Of a DNA stretch of 64,000 nt, positions 23,720-36,529 are shown piece by piece. Within the stretch, counting starts at the first letter, position 1, and every line of letters begins with the position of its first letter. The stretch is taken from NCBI GenBank assembly GCA_050084985.1, contig JBITNC010000001.1, positions 177,010,001-177,074,000 of the forward strand, read 5' to 3'. Below the pieces are notes generated by a model, which was not told the DNA's origin, made no database searches, and saw only the letters and a list, made by a program, of their open reading frames with translations. The position numbers and the translations under genes are program-made. Origin of the DNA: Nageia nagi (taxonomy: Eukaryota > Pinophyta).

Positions 23720-24990
23720 ATGGATTCATTAAGAGTATTCTTGCAAAGTCTTTCAAGAAGAGATCTTGATGAGCTCTTGGGAGGTATTCAATGTGATGGA
23801 ATAGAAGCACCTAATGAAGAAGCTGATCATGGTGATGGAATTAACAATGATAAAATTCAACCTACTATTGAGGGTATACAAATATAGATTAATCAACTAG
23901 CAAGAGGATCAATTCAACTAGATAATTCAATTGAGTTTGGTAGCCATGTATGTGATGATATCTATTTATGCATGCCACCATTAGATTATAAAGATCCCAA
24001 ATTTTGTAAGTTTAGTGGGGAGGGAGATCCTAGGAGACATTTGTAAGGATTTAAAGATGAATGTGAGCTCAAAATTAGTGTGGATTCAAGATTATAGGTG
24101 AAGTTCTTTTCTCATAATTTGGAAGGAGAGGCTTGTGAATGGTTCTATTCTCTACCTAAAAGGTTAGTTACATCATTTCAATAATTGAGAAACTTATTTT
24201 TATAATAGTATAAACACAATATCAAGCATGAATTCATGGTTTGGGATCTATGTGCTATGAGGCAAGGTAGTAATGAGAATCTTGAAAAGTTTGTTGTATG
24301 ATTCAAGAAGACATGGCAACAAATAAAAAAAAAGCTTATTGAAAAAGTGGTAAACAATATTTTCAAGGATGCTATCATATTGTCCTTAAAATCTTATATC
24401 ATTTATTATACACATATAGCATTTTCTGATATGACATATAAGTTATTAGAAAAAGAAAAAGTCCTTGTGAAATTAGGGCTTGTGAAGTATCAAGATGATG
24501 AAAAACCTAGGGCCAAAGATAAGTAGTTATAATCACCAAAGAAAGATAAATCCATTCATGTGGTAGAAAAGGTAGATGAAAATAAATAAAAGAAATTCAT
24601 AAAGTTTTCTATACTCCTAGGTTTATTTTGAAAGATCTAATGGAAAAGGGATTATTATATCCTTTACCTAAGAGAGAGGAATATGAATCAACAAAGAGAC
24701 TAGCATGTTACAAAGAAGAAAAATATTGAAAATATCACCAAACTAAGGGGAATTCCACTAATGGGTGTGGAGGCATAAGAAACAAAATACAAAGACTTAT
24801 AGAGGATGAATTCTATGTTTTCCCTACTAAAGTCAAAGATATAGAGGAAGAGCAACATTTCAATGTAATTTTCCATAAAGAAGTATGTGCAACACTTACA
24901 AGAGGAAGATCAAGAGTAGCAACAAATCCTCTCACACATGAAAAAGAGTTTCCTAAAGATCTAAGAAGTTTTAACCTCTTTGAGCAACTC
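23720..24990 (+). pseudogene. G1 gag
   Basis: Starts with ATG at 23720 (MDSLRVFLQSLSRRDLDELL). The retrotransposon gag core reads PKFCKFSGEGDPRRHL, VKFFSHNLEGEACEWFYSLP and WDLCAMRQGSNENLEKFV, which forms the capsid lattice around element RNA. After a frame change comes a CCHC-like knuckle remnant (KYHQTKGNSTNGCGGIRNK, then IQRLIEDEFYVF) near 24730-24830. At least six stops, nearly all TAG/TAA where related gags have Gln. It is followed about 200 bp later by the protease. Confidence 0.8.
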
Positions 24991-25189
24991 AAGAACTCAC
25001 AAGCTAAGGTTAGTTTGTTTGAATTAATTTAAATTTTAGAACCTCATAGAGAAATGATGAATTAGATTTTCAAGAATAGTCTAATAGACAGGAACATCTC
25101 AATCACTACTTTTGCAAAAAAGGTAAAAATATGGTGTAGAGGGGATGTTATCACTTTTCACCCTAGTGAAAGACCTAGCAAGGATGTGA

Positions 25190-25580
25190 CCTAGTTACAT
25201 CCACCTTTGTTTATTGAAGTGAATATCTTTGGTAATATAGTTAGAAGATCATTAATAGATGGTGGGGTAGCTTTGAATATTACCACCACTCACTTTCATA
25301 GTTTGATCCATATTTGTTACCTCCTAGAGAAGAGACTACCATGAGAGTTAAGGGGTTTGATGGTGTTCTAAAGAAATGTGCAAGAATCATCACACTTCCT
25401 ATCAAAGTGGGAAATAAGGTACTTCAAACCCTCTTCTACATTAGATATGGAAAACCTTATTTTAATTTTATTCTTGAAAGACCTTGCATAGATGACATGG
25501 AAGGAGTAGCATCCACTTTGCATAAATGTTTCAAATTTTGTTATGAAGAAAATGTTTACAAGGTAGAAGTAGATGAGTAG
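25190..25580 (+). pseudogene. G1 aspartic protease
   Basis: The catalytic region reads RRSLIDGGVALNITT, with Asp-Gly-Gly in place of the usual Asp-Ser/Thr-Gly. After a frameshift the open stretch 25314-25580 gives LPIKVGNKVLQTLFYIRYGK then YFNFILERPCIDDMEGVAST, the conserved C-terminal half (normally ILGRPWI). Retropepsin role: cleaves the gag-pol precursor. Located between gag and RT as expected. Confidence 0.75.
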
Positions 25581-26039
25581 ATAACCAAGTAGTGTAATTA
25601 TGTTCTCCCTAAGATATTTTTTCTGTATGATGTATAATATGAGGCTATACTAGCTAAGAATGCTCAAATTTATAGAAAAATGTTACAAAAAATCAATGTC
25701 AAGAATATTAGATTTGGTTCATACACCATCATGGATATCAATAATATTAGTCTAGAGAGAGATTTGGATGGATGGTAGGAGGCTCAAGAAAAGGACCACC
25801 TATGCTCCTCTAGGCTCCTTAAAGAATACCAATGGTCCTCTTTAGAATAAATCATAAAGAAAAACAAATATTACATTGTACCATATCATGGAGGCCAACA
25901 TTGGTTCTCAAGAGACATTGTGATTCCTAAAAATGGGTAAGCTCCTTGAGGAACCTTTACAAAATGAGTTGATTCAATTTTTTCATGATTATTCTTAATT
26001 ATTTGCATGGTGATATAAAGATATGGATATATTAGATGA

Positions 26040-27048
26040 AAATTTTATAGTACATAACTTGGTTGTTGAGAAAGGAGTAGTTTCTATAAAGCAAAAACCA
26101 AGGAAGATACCTTTTTAGATTTCTTTACTAGTTAAGAAGGAAATAGAGAAACTATTGTAAGCTAGTTTTATTAGACCCATTGATTATTCAGAATGGATGG
26201 CCAATGTAGTTTTGGTAAAGAAACCTATAGGTGAAATTAGAGTATGTACTAATTTTAGAGATCTCAATAAAGTATGTCCAAAAGATGACTTCCCACTACC
26301 CAACATAGATATGATCATTAACAGTTTGGTAGGTTATGAAATGTTATCATTTATGGATGGATTTTCAAGATATAATCAAATCAAAATTAAAGAAAGTGAT
26401 CAACATAAAATAACCTTTATAACTCCTTGGGGCAACTTTTGCTACAAGGTAATGCCATTTGGTCTTAAGAATGCAAGGACCACATATCAAAGAGCAATGA
26501 TAGCCATGTTTCATGACTTCATTCACAAAATAGTAGAGGTATATGTAGATGATATTTTGATAAAGTCAAAGAATAAAGAAGATCATGTCAAGGATATAAA
26601 AGCAATATTTGAAAGGATGAAGAAGTACAAGTTAAGAATCAAGCCTCAAAAATGTATATTTGGGGTATCATCAGGAAAACTCTTGGGACATATTATCTCT
26701 AGGAGAGGAGTTGAAGTGGATCCAAAGAAAATTAAAGCCATTATAGAAATGTCTCCTACAAATCTTAAGCAATTGAGAAGCCTTCAAGGTAAGATTTAAG
26801 CTATTAGAAGATTTATTTATCAATTAATAGATAAGATAGCTCCTATGTCTTATTTACTTAAGAAAGAAGTTGTATTTAAATGGGATGTTAAGTGTCAAGA
26901 AGCATTTGATAGAATAAGAGAGTATTTACGACATCCACCAATATTAGTCCCATATAGGCATGGAGAACCTCTTTGGCTCTATGTCTCAACTATAGAACAT
27001 GCATTCAGGGTAATGTTGGCAAAGAAAGAAGATGATGGTAAAGAGAGA
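26040..27048 (+). pseudogene. G1 reverse transcriptase and start of RNase H
   Basis: Upstream part reads VHNLVVEKGVVSIKQKPRKI with a stop, then the 200-codon open frame 26197-26799 contains VCTNFRDLNKVCPKDDFPLP, SFMDGFSRYNQIKI, MPFGLKNARTTYQRAM and the catalytic YVDDILIKSKNKEDH. All three catalytic Asp residues (in FMDG and YVDD) are present. After one TAA comes the thumb and first RNase H strand (YLLKKEVVFKWDVKCQEAFD, then LYVSTIEHAFRVMLAKKEDD). Reading ends at GKER, where G2 is inserted; RNase H resumes at 41569. Confidence 0.9.
27045..27048. other. Target duplication of G2 (left)
   Basis: GAGA precedes the G2 LTR end TGTTGATTGG. The counterpart GATA at 41565-41568 differs by one base. Removing G2 plus one copy gives AAAGAGAGAGCAATC, which keeps the G1 RNase H frame open (KERAI). 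A 5-bp reading (AGAGA/AGATA) is possible if the LTR edge is one base shorter. Confidence 0.7.
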
Positions 27049-28993
27049 TGTTGATTGGTATAGCATAACCTCAAGGGTTTGGTTTGGTCATGTTTTCCAC
27101 TTCCTACGATGGTAGGTTCCTTAAAAGAGTAGAAGGTGGTGGGGATGCACTTGTGTTGATCTTCTGCTCAATGTTCGATTTATAAGCTAATTCCTATCTA
27201 TATTTAAGGTCAAAAGTAGCAAGAAAAGAATAAAAATATGAATAGTTATAGAAAAAATATAAGCAAATAAATAATTAAAATAGAAAATTTACAACTCAAG
27301 CATTGTAGCATAGGTAGCAATCCATAGCCAAGATTAAGAATAGTAGACTATCTTGCACTTGGGGTCTCATAATCATGATACACAACCATAATTTGAAGAA
27401 AACATTCCACACATAAAATTCACAAAAGTAATAACAACCACTTTGTTGCAAGAGGGAAAAGTATTATCTATTTGCATTATCACATGTGAATTAGTTTTAT
27501 ATATTAGGGCAAATTTGCTAGAATGTCCAACCTTTTTAATTTCTAAAAATAGCTATTTATACAACTCACCCCTCTTTGGGTGGTTGAATCTCATTAATGT
27601 ATATTACTACTAGCATTGAATGAAATAACTATAATAGCACTATTTATATAAATGTTACAACTATGCTAGATTATATAGTGAATAAGTACTAATCAACATC
27701 AACTATCTAAACTATCTAGGGATTTGTAACTTCTCATCAACCATGTCCATAGAGCTGCAATCTTTCTGACATGTATTTGATTGCTCCTTCCTTAGTCTTA
27801 TATCTAATTGAATATAAAATTATTATTGATTTAAGGTAGCATTGTAGTTGATTGAGCAGTTATTTGATTACACATTGGTTGGTATAATTTGGTTGTATAC
27901 TTTATTAGCCTCCATCTACTTTGCAATCTTTATGATTTCTACTGTAGATGTCAATAATCAAAGTAATGATGGCTCGTAGACATTATATTCACTTGGATTA
28001 AAAATAATTACCACTTTTATATGGAAATGAGTTGGTGTCAACACATTAATAGGGCCCTAGGGGTAAAACACTTAAGATAAAGTGGACTTGGGTGTTCTTT
28101 CTCATGCACTACTCTTTTACTTGCTTAGTGGGCTCTATGTTTTTCTTTCAATCTCTATTGATGATTTGGTTCTTCCAAGAACTATTTATTTTCATAAAAA
28201 ATGTGACATAACCTTTTGAAATTCCTAAGTAATATTTATATTTTGATTCAATTGGGACCCATTGTTTTTACCACAATTCATGATGTCATCTCCTAGAACA
28301 ATGGGTTCTATCAAAATATTGATTTTTCTAAGACCTACTAATTTTCACAAAAAATGTGACATCACCTTCTAAATTCATCAAGCTCTAATACTATTCTTCA
28401 AAATTCTACATCTACCATTACTTACTTTGAGACTTGTTGATTTTGATAAAAAAAATGTGACATCATCCTTCAAAATCCCCAAGCACTATTGATATTTTTC
28501 AAAAATGAAACTTTGAATATGTACAAGTTTTTGACATTTGTGCCACCAATTCCTAAAGAATATAAAGTAATAAACATGACTCTAGAAACTTTTACATTCA
28601 TGACTTCTTGAGTATACTTGGAGAAAATGACAAGATTCTTGGGTACTCTCAACTCCCAATCACTAAAGAATAAAAGAATACAAAATTGACATAAGTCTCA
28701 TTCATATAGCTCCTAGGTAACTTTATTTACATATTTCTTGAGTACTAAAGAATGAAAAAACTCTTGGGTGATTTTATTTACTAAAAAAAATGACTCTTGA
28801 TAGTGTAAGGAAAAGTAATTAGAAGAGGGGAAGAATTTATGTAAAAATCTTACAAGTCATGAAGATCCTAAAAGAATAGTGTTCCCCTTGGGTACTCTTA
28901 TATACATAAATTTTGAGTACTAAAGAATGAAATAATAAAGAATGAAGAATAGTATAATTACTTAAATTTTGAGTGTTATTCTAGAGGAATACA
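27049..28993 (-). repeat. G2 3' LTR (1,945 bp, left copy)
   Basis: Matches 39615-41564 end to end, from TGTTGATTGGTATAGCATAA to CTAGAGGAATACA (+ strand reading). Because the element is on -, this is its downstream LTR. It contains a cluster of four related units (28174-28508) built around AAAAATGTGACATCA. Confidence 0.9.
28174..28508. repeat. Sub-repeats within the G2 LTR
   Basis: Four imperfect units of about 75-98 bp, each with a GACCYAYTGATTTT-like start and AAAAATGTGACATCAYCTT core (the second unit reads ATTCATGATGTCATCTCC). The same array occurs in the other LTR at about 40742-41075, so it predates insertion. Possibly a U3 enhancer array; that is inference. Confidence 0.65.
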
Positions 28994-29589
28994 ATCTTTT
29001 GGAAACTCTTTGGGGTCTTTGCCTATTGGAGAAAAGAACTCATCAATTGTTGCTCCTAGTAGGTTGCCTAGAAGTGGACTTGGTTGCAGTCTCAATTGCT
29101 ACCATCATGTTTGGAGGGAGGAATGCCTTCATCCCTTTATTTAGTTCACTCAATTCTTTGTAATCAGGTTATGAGAGGATGAGTGATACCTTAATCTTAT
29201 CAGTATCTACTTTGAACCTTTCTAAGACACTGTTTAACCTTCTAGCATGTAAAAATTTTACAATGGCTTCTTGAGCCAACTCATTTATTTACTATAGATA
29301 TAAGATTTGTGTCTAAGAAAAAGATTGCTTCAAAAATTGAATGGTATCGGCTACCTAATTGATAGCACTACCTTGTACATTCTATTCTTCACATATCTTG
29401 GGAGCTTTTATTTTAACTAAAGAATTAAAGAATTTGTTAACAAATCCTAACTCTATTATGAGCTAGTGTTTATTTATATCCATATTGAATGTTAGACTCT
29501 AGAGATCACTAGACTTTGGAGATCACAAATTTCTTAGATTCTTTTTTGATAGGACTATTTTGGCTTGAAGGAGACTGTGGTGAACTCCT

Positions 29590-32500
29590 TTTTAGTCACT
29601 ATCCTAATTGAACTTGCATTCTTTCTAAAACTTTTCTAGGTATATCTAGAGCTAGCTTATGAATAGCACTTTCAACATGAAATTCTTTAATGGCATATAT
29701 AGCTTCCTCCTTAAGTAGATACAAGTGAGATAATGTTATCATTCTATCACCAACTTGTTCTATTAAGGATTTTTTGAAATTCTTCATTAGCAGTAATAGC
29801 TTTACATTATATTCTAATAGAACCTTATTTGTTGCACTGACTATCTACATCTTAGCCTTAATATATTTTCTCTTTTGAGCATCCACAACTATAGCTTGAG
29901 CTTTGAGCTCCTCTATTACTTAGTTTGTAGTGTCTAACTCAACTATTGATGTTACCATGCTCTTATCAAATTTAGTCTTGTAACTCAGTGCTTGATGTTA
30001 CAACTCAGCTATTATTATATCCTTAAGGGAGTAGTCCTTCTTAATTGATCAATTTTGTACATTTAATTTCTCTATTTTAGTCTCTATTAACTAAAGACTC
30101 TTTCTAGCTACAATTGAAGTGTTCACCAAAAATCTATACTAATTAATAGCTAGTGTACTCTGCATATTTACATTTATTATAGCCATGGGAATTAGATCTA
30201 GATGCCCTTCTTTGAAAGGCATCTGAGCAATTTTCATATCTCTTCTCTCTATTAATTTACTCAAAATTCTTGATTATTGCTCAAGGATCATAGGAGATTT
30301 ATTTATAAAAGTTGCCTAATCAATGGGCTCTATAATTTGTGTAGAAAAAATAAACTTTATTTCCTCTTACAAGGAAATAGAAATAAAAGAATGAGTGAGA
30401 ATTATTTCACCTATAATAAGTGTCTTAGCTTGCTGAGATGGTTGGGACTACTGGGAAGGAGTGAATTACTGGGCTTCTCATTCAGGTTTGACTTCTTCCA
30501 TTGCTTTACCTTGTTCCTCAAGCTTATCCATTGGGCTTGAGTCCTTATTTTCAAATTCATAATCATCATCATCATCATATCCATCATCTCTTGATCCTCC
30601 TTTGGTGCCCTTGTTACTATCTTTCCAACATCAAGTACACTTTTCTTACTTTATTGCATTTGGCTCTATTCCTCTATTAGGGTTTCTTCTTACTGTTGTT
30701 CTTGGGCTTGTCCTGTACCACCAATTTCTATATCTTATGGCTTTTTAAACTCTTTAGGATCAAAAATTTTTGATTCTTATATGAACACCTTTGGAACTTC
30801 TTCCATTACCTCCAAAGATGAAGGTATAATCATTTATGACTATGACCTTGCTATAGTTGTCTTAGGCCTTTTAATGGGTTTTTGCTCCTTCTCTAATATT
30901 TTCTCTATTTGAGTAAAAGTTTGAATTTTTCTTTTCTTCTTAGAAGAAGTTTCCTAGGAAGAAGTGGTGGTGTCTAAATAATCTTCTTATCCTTTCTTTG
31001 GGACTCAAACCATGCCAGATGTTTGCTCCATGTGTACTATCTTCTCCTTTGTAGCAAGTTTCTTATGAAAATGAAGAGGAAGGGGCTATCCCAACTCTAG
31101 TAGAGGATCTTTAGAATACCTTACCTTCCAATATTTATCATATTTTAACTTTTCAAACAATTCACCTTTAATGTGGTGAATTTTTATAGTGTATTCAAAT
31201 CTGAAGCTTGTAAAATAATGAATTTTATTGGAACCCCACCTAATATATGCTAATTGAGTGAGGACCTCTAGGTTGAAGAAAAAATCTTACCTCTTATTCT
31301 CCCAATTCCTATACTTTCTTATTCCTTCTAGAGCCATTCAAGTTTTATTTAGAGGTACAAATTTCTAATCTAGGTATAATTTTACCTTCTACTCTATTTT
31401 ATTTACAAAATACTCAATATGGGGCCTACTATCATGGATGAATGCTAGACATTTCTTGCTAGTCCTTATTAACTGATTCATTTCCCCTAATGGGTCATAC
31501 ATCCATGTAGTTCTCACTTTATCTAATTTGAAATTTTGTACAATGAATTGGGTAATACTATCTATACATACTATCTCTAATAGAGTGAAATTTTTAGTAG
31601 ATGCTAGTATATTTACAATAGATTTGAAATTGCCTCCACCCCCATATTTACTTTCTATAGCACAAATCTACCTACCCATTTCTATTGAATATAATTGGGA
31701 GGTAACATACTTGGGAAAAAAAAGGGTTTTTCAAAATATCCATACCTTATTATTATGATGCAATCTCTTAAGAAGTACCAGTCATTGATTTTATTCTCAC
31801 CTTATAGCTCCCTCATTGTGCTCTTACACAACCTATTGGGGAGTTTTCTAGTTAAAATTTTTACTGCAATTGCATAGAACTTGTCCATAAACTCATAGTA
31901 GGATCCATGCAACTTGGTCAAAACTAGCATGATTAGGTCAATTGTCACCATTGTAGCATTGGAACTAGTTGGCTCAATTGGGAGCCCCACCTCTATAAGT
32001 TTGTCTAAATTTTGATGGATAAAAAGCCACTAGATATAGGAAGAATGTCTAAAATCTAATTTTTCTATTTTGAATAAATATATCTTAATTTATTTGATTA
32101 TGAAATCTAAGAAATCATAGCAGACATGGATTTTTGATATATTATATGCCATGCACACCATGGCCTCATCTACTTCTATCTAGATCTTCTTTCCTAGAAT
32201 GATCGCAAGTGCCTGTAGCACTTCACTATCTTTTTTTCTTTTAAAAAGAGCTATTTGATAGCTTGATAAGAGTTTTGATTTCCTACTATCTTGGTATCTC
32301 TCACTAATCTAGCTTAGCATCTCATCTTGATTGATATAAAAATCAAATTTCTCCTTTTTTAAATCAATTTGCTTTTTTACATAAAATGTCTAGTTTGTTG
32401 GAGTAGCAAATGCTTGGAAAATAGAGTTTGTAGAGTAATCCAACATTGCTTCAAACACTGGCTTAGAAGCCTCTTCTTCTTCAATGTTCTTGAACATGCC

Positions 32501-32650
32501 AATTTGATACCCTTTTTAATGATGCTTGTGTGCTAGGGAGTACAAGAGCTCAGGGCATGTGAAAGATTCATAAGGCACATAATATGCCAAACCCTAATCA
32601 ATCATAACATCTCTTCTATAATGAGTAAGAGATTTTCCTTTTTTGCTCAT
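29590..32650 (-). pseudogene. Large extra ORF of G2, downstream of pol, unknown function
   Basis: From an ATG at 32650 (MSKKGKSLTHYRRDV) one frame can be followed for about 280 codons to 31802 and beyond, broken only by stops of the CAG/TGG-to-stop type. It includes FTCPELLYSLAHKHH, KPVFEAMLDYSTNSIFQAF, SERYQDSRKSKLLSSYQIAL and TMVTIDLIMLVLTKLHGSYY. After a slip in an A8 run (about 31715) it continues with DSITQFIVQNFKLDKVRTTW and IRTSKKCLAFIHDSRPHIEY, a Lys/Glu-rich stretch (KKKRKIQTFTQIEKILEKEQ), an acidic run (DDDDDYEFENKD near 30560) and a helical C-terminus ending KLALDIPRKVLERMQVQLG at 29599. In total about 1,000 codons. No transmembrane segment, signal peptide or known catalytic motif is evident. 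It lies on the same strand as pol, between integrase and the 3' LTR. I do not recognise the family. Confidence 0.6.
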
Positions 32651-33439
32651 CTTAGGTGTAATAAGCCTTAAAAGAATACAGCTAAGGTTGGCTCTCTATG
32701 TATCCATGTGATTGATTACTCCCATCTTAGTCCAGTTCACTCCTAGTGCATTCTTAAGATATTCTTCTTGAAGAGAGAGTAGATTACTATTAATTTGTTC
32801 CACTTTAGTTGCAGATGATGAATGAGAGGTTGCTATGATATTATCACCTTTCTTTGAACCTCCAGTAATTATTAAAAATTGATCACCAACTTCTCTCTTT
32901 CTCAACACAACTCAACTCTAAAATATCTTAGCTTTGAATGCTCTAAAAACTTGAGTGATCAAAATTTTCTAAGTGTCAAACTATAGAGGAAGGGAGGAGT
33001 TTTATTTATCCAAGATTGACAAGATTTCCATTAATGGTAATTACTTCTTGAGGATCTTGAGACCTATGCACTATACAAATTGAGTTGGCATAAGCTAGAT
33101 TAATAAATTCAAAACATACTAGACTTAATTTGTTGTACTTGTACAATGGTTCATGAAATCTAAAGAAATATTTCCTTAAATATTGTTTAATTTAGTGATA
33201 GTTGGGCAATGTGTTAGCATTAACTCTTGACTAAGCTAAATTAAAGTTGATAGCTAGGCAATATGTTAACATTAACTCCTAATAATACTAAATTAAATTT
33301 GATCATTAAAGACTATTTAATTTTTCAAAAAATATGCAATAATAATTAATTAATTAATTTTTTTTTGAAATAAACATTTACAATATTTAAAATATACAAT
33401 GTCTTGTAGGGAATGCAAGTTTACCTCATCACTCGATAA

Positions 33440-34560
33440 TGTTTTAAATAGATCCTATTGATGGGAATAGGTAATTATTAGAACCCAATAACATCTTGTA
33501 ACTTGAATGCATTATTTTGCATGGCCTAGGTAATGATGTAAGGCTCACTCTAAAGAGAGTCAAAATTTTGGTGTCTTTTGAATCTTGCTCTTTCCTCATC
33601 CCATTTGAGGATAATATCATGTAGTTCAAACTTCACCTAGGAAGGTTTTTTCTCATCAAACCACCTCTTGATGATGTGCTAGCAATTCTAGAATGACTCA
33701 TATGCTTTGTTGAGATCTTCCTCCAATTTTAGGAGCTAATTATATCTAGATTGTAATGGCTCAAATTCATGGTCTTCCATTTCTTGCAAGATTTTTAAAG
33801 CTGATAACTCTATGTGTACTAGCAACATTGGTCTTTTGCCATACACCAATGCATATGGGGATGTCCTTATTATTTATTTTATACTTATTCTATCAGCCCA
33901 TAATGCATAGTACAACTATGTATGCCACTATCTAGAATTTCTTTCAATTGTTCTTTTAATGATTCAGGTCAGATTTTTGTTAGTTGATTTAGTTAACCCA
34001 TTACCTTGTAGGTAATAGTTTGAAGATAATAACCAGTAGATTCCATACTAAGCTACAAAGCTTGATAGATTACATTTGATAGATAAATGCCAAAACATTA
34101 TCTAACACTATATTTTATGAGATTCCAAAGTGAGTGATTATCCTTTTAATTATTTCTATCATAGCTTCTTGATCTGCATTTTTGCATGGCATAGCCTTTG
34201 GCCATCTAGTGAAGTAGTATGTTGTAGTTAAAATAAATTTGTAGCCTACTAAGGAATTAGGGTTGATGAAACCAATAAAATCCATACCCCACTATTGAAA
34301 ATGCTCTTCAACTATTACAAGTTTGAGAGGCATGGTAGCTTATTTTCTCTCTCCCACAAATCTATTACATTAATCACATTCTTGTGCAATATTAAATGAA
34401 CCTTGAAATATAGTGATCTTAAATGAATTCTAAAATATAGTGGGCCAATAACATCCTACTTGTAACACTTTTTCTACTATAGTTGGTCCACTATAATGCC
34501 CTATAGTGAATTCATAATGAAATTCATGCAATATCCTTCAAGAATCATCTTTATTCACAC
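33440..34560 (-). pseudogene. G2 integrase
   Basis: N-terminal zinc module reads EFHYEFTIGHYSGPTIVEKV then a CYWPT stretch. The DDE core has QxWGMDFIGFINPNSLVGYK, FILTTTYYFTRWPKAMPCKN and ITHFGIS followed by IVLDNV, keeping the two catalytic Asp positions. The Glu region is scrambled by frameshifts. C-terminal domain: KVKFELHDIILKWDEERARF, HQNFDSL and AMQNNAFKLQDVIGF near 33640-33480. It would insert cDNA into the genome; this copy is disabled. Confidence 0.8.
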
Positions 34561-34849
34561 ATCTAAGGAGGGTTTGATCAAAAACATTTCTATACAAGTG
34601 ATCATCTATGATAAAAAATTTAAGGGCATGCAACCTAAAGCTCCTTTTTTAGAATCTATTTAGAGCTTTAGGGCACTTACCCATTTGAAAATAAATAATA
34701 ATTTGCTTAATCCAATCACTTTCCTGATTAAGTTGTTATTCATCCTCTAGAAGAGCAATCACATGTGAAGCTTTGACCATAGTCTCACAGAGAGCCCTAC
34801 CTCTGATTAGCTTGGTTGGCTTGATCTCTATATCATATTCTATTATTTA

Positions 34850-35290
34850 AGTAATCCAACTAGCTTTTCCTTCACCTAGATCTCCTTGTATAATATAATT
34901 TCTTACATCTAGATGAATAGTATATACAAAGATTCTATGATGGGAGACATAATGCTTGAACTTTTTAAGTCCTTTCATAATGGAAAAAACTTGCTTCTTA
35001 ATAAATGAGTACCTTTGTTGGTGTTGATGCAATGTCTAACTATGAAAGGCAATTGGATGTTCCTCATTATTATCATCCTTCTATGCAAGAGTTACAGTAA
35101 TGCTTCTATCTATTCCATGTGCATACATGATGAAATCTTTTGACATATCAAGGTTTTTAAGCATAGGAGCTTCTATTATAGCCTTTTTTATTTCTTTGAA
35201 GGCTACTTTTACTTTATAATACCAATAAAATATAGCATATTTCTTTAGCATTAAAGTGATTGGAGACATAATTTCTAAAAAATTATGAAT
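34850..35290 (-). pseudogene. G2 gypsy-type RNase H
   Basis: Reads FKEIKKAIIEAPMLKNLDMS, KDFIMYAHGIDRSITVTLA, then HPIAFHSQTLHQHQQRYSFI, KKFKHYVSHHRIFVYTIHLD and VRNYIIQGDLGEGKASWIT. These are the standard strands of the connection/RNase H domain that follows RT in Ty3/gypsy elements. The first catalytic Asp position is replaced in this copy (YAHG for the usual YTDA/YTxA type). Stops separate the two open pieces (35081-35269 and 34847-35032). Confidence 0.75.
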
Positions 35291-35373
35291 AAATTTCCTA
35301 AAAAAATTGATCTAACCAAGGAATGATTGTAAGGCCTTCTTGTTAGAGGGGAGTGGCAATGCCTCTATAGCTT

Positions 35374-36040
35374 TTACTCTATTTGGATTAATTTATAACC
35401 CTCTTTTGATACAATGTGGCCAAGTAGCTTTCCTTGGTTTACCATAAAAACTAACTTTTTTAGGTTGATTGAAATGCCAAAATTCATGCATTTTTCAAAA
35501 ACTAATCTCAGATGTTCTAGATGATCACTTCTACTTCTGGAGAAGATAGTAATATCATCTAGATAAATCAATATGATCTTATTTATTAGCTCACTAAATG
35601 CATGATCCATGGCTCTTTGAAAAGTAGCTTCTACATTAGAAAAACAAAATGGTATCATTTGAAAAGCAAATATGCCCCATTTAGTCATAAATGCTATTTT
35701 GAAATGATCTTCATCCTTCACCCAAATCTGATTAAATCTTGAGTAACCATCTATCATTGAAAAAAAACAAGCTCCAGCTACTATGTGCAAGATCTGTTCC
35801 ATAGGTGAGAGAGGATAATTATCTTTTAGGGACACTTTATTCAAATTTTTGAAATCAATGTAGAGTTTGATTTCTCTATTTTTCTTTCTTATAGGAACTA
35901 AATTTGCAACCCAAGAAGAATGCTTAATAGGATAAATGATTTTTGAATCAAGGAGTTTGATTAACACCTATTTCATAGCTTCTTCTATTTTTAGATTTAT
36001 GGGTCTCTACTTTTTCCTTTATGGTTTAGCATCTGACTCA
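35374..36040 (-). pseudogene. G2 reverse transcriptase
   Basis: A 197-codon open frame (35967-35374) contains IYPIKHSSWVANLVPIRKKN, LYIDFKNLNKVSLKDNYPLS, FSMIDGYSRFNQIWVKDEDH, MTKWGIFAFQMIPFCFSNVE, ATFQRAMDHAFSELINKI and catalytic IYLDDITIFSRSRSDHLEHL. Upstream, broken frames add ALESDAKP and RPINLKIEEAMK, the usual RT entry. The three catalytic Asp residues remain. The conserved FGL motif has become FCF. The domain copies element RNA into DNA. Confidence 0.9.
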
Positions 36041-36529
36041 AGTGCAACCATGTGTTGGATGATGTCTTTGTCATATGTCTTAAGATCATTGTAAGTCCAA
36101 GCAATCACTTGAGAAAACTCATGATAAATTTAAGACATAGTAACTTTTTCTTTACCAAAAAATTCTAAACCAACTTTTATGAATTTACTATGCTCTATCT
36201 CTAGCTCAACATAATTCTTCTTCAATATGATTGAAGACTTGGCCTTTAAGACATCTTCTGAATTAAATAGTCTTTGAAAAGAGAGTATTCCCTTTGGTAC
36301 TACATTATTTCTAAGCTAAATTACATCTAATTATTGGAAATAATAATACATTTCTTGAGTACCAAAAGTGTGAGCTACTACTTCATCTATAAAGAAATTG
36401 ATATATATACTTATTAGAGTCAAAAATCTACCAAAAGTTTGCAACATCAAGTACTAAAGGCCTACACTAAACTTTGACTCCAAGAGCTCCTCTTTTATGT
36501 TGAGTAAGGTTATAATGTGCTCATCTTAT

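Noticed and set aside
28969-29163. 64-codon + strand frame
   Set aside because: Straddles the G2 LTR edge at 28993, so it cannot be an independent gene; chance frame.
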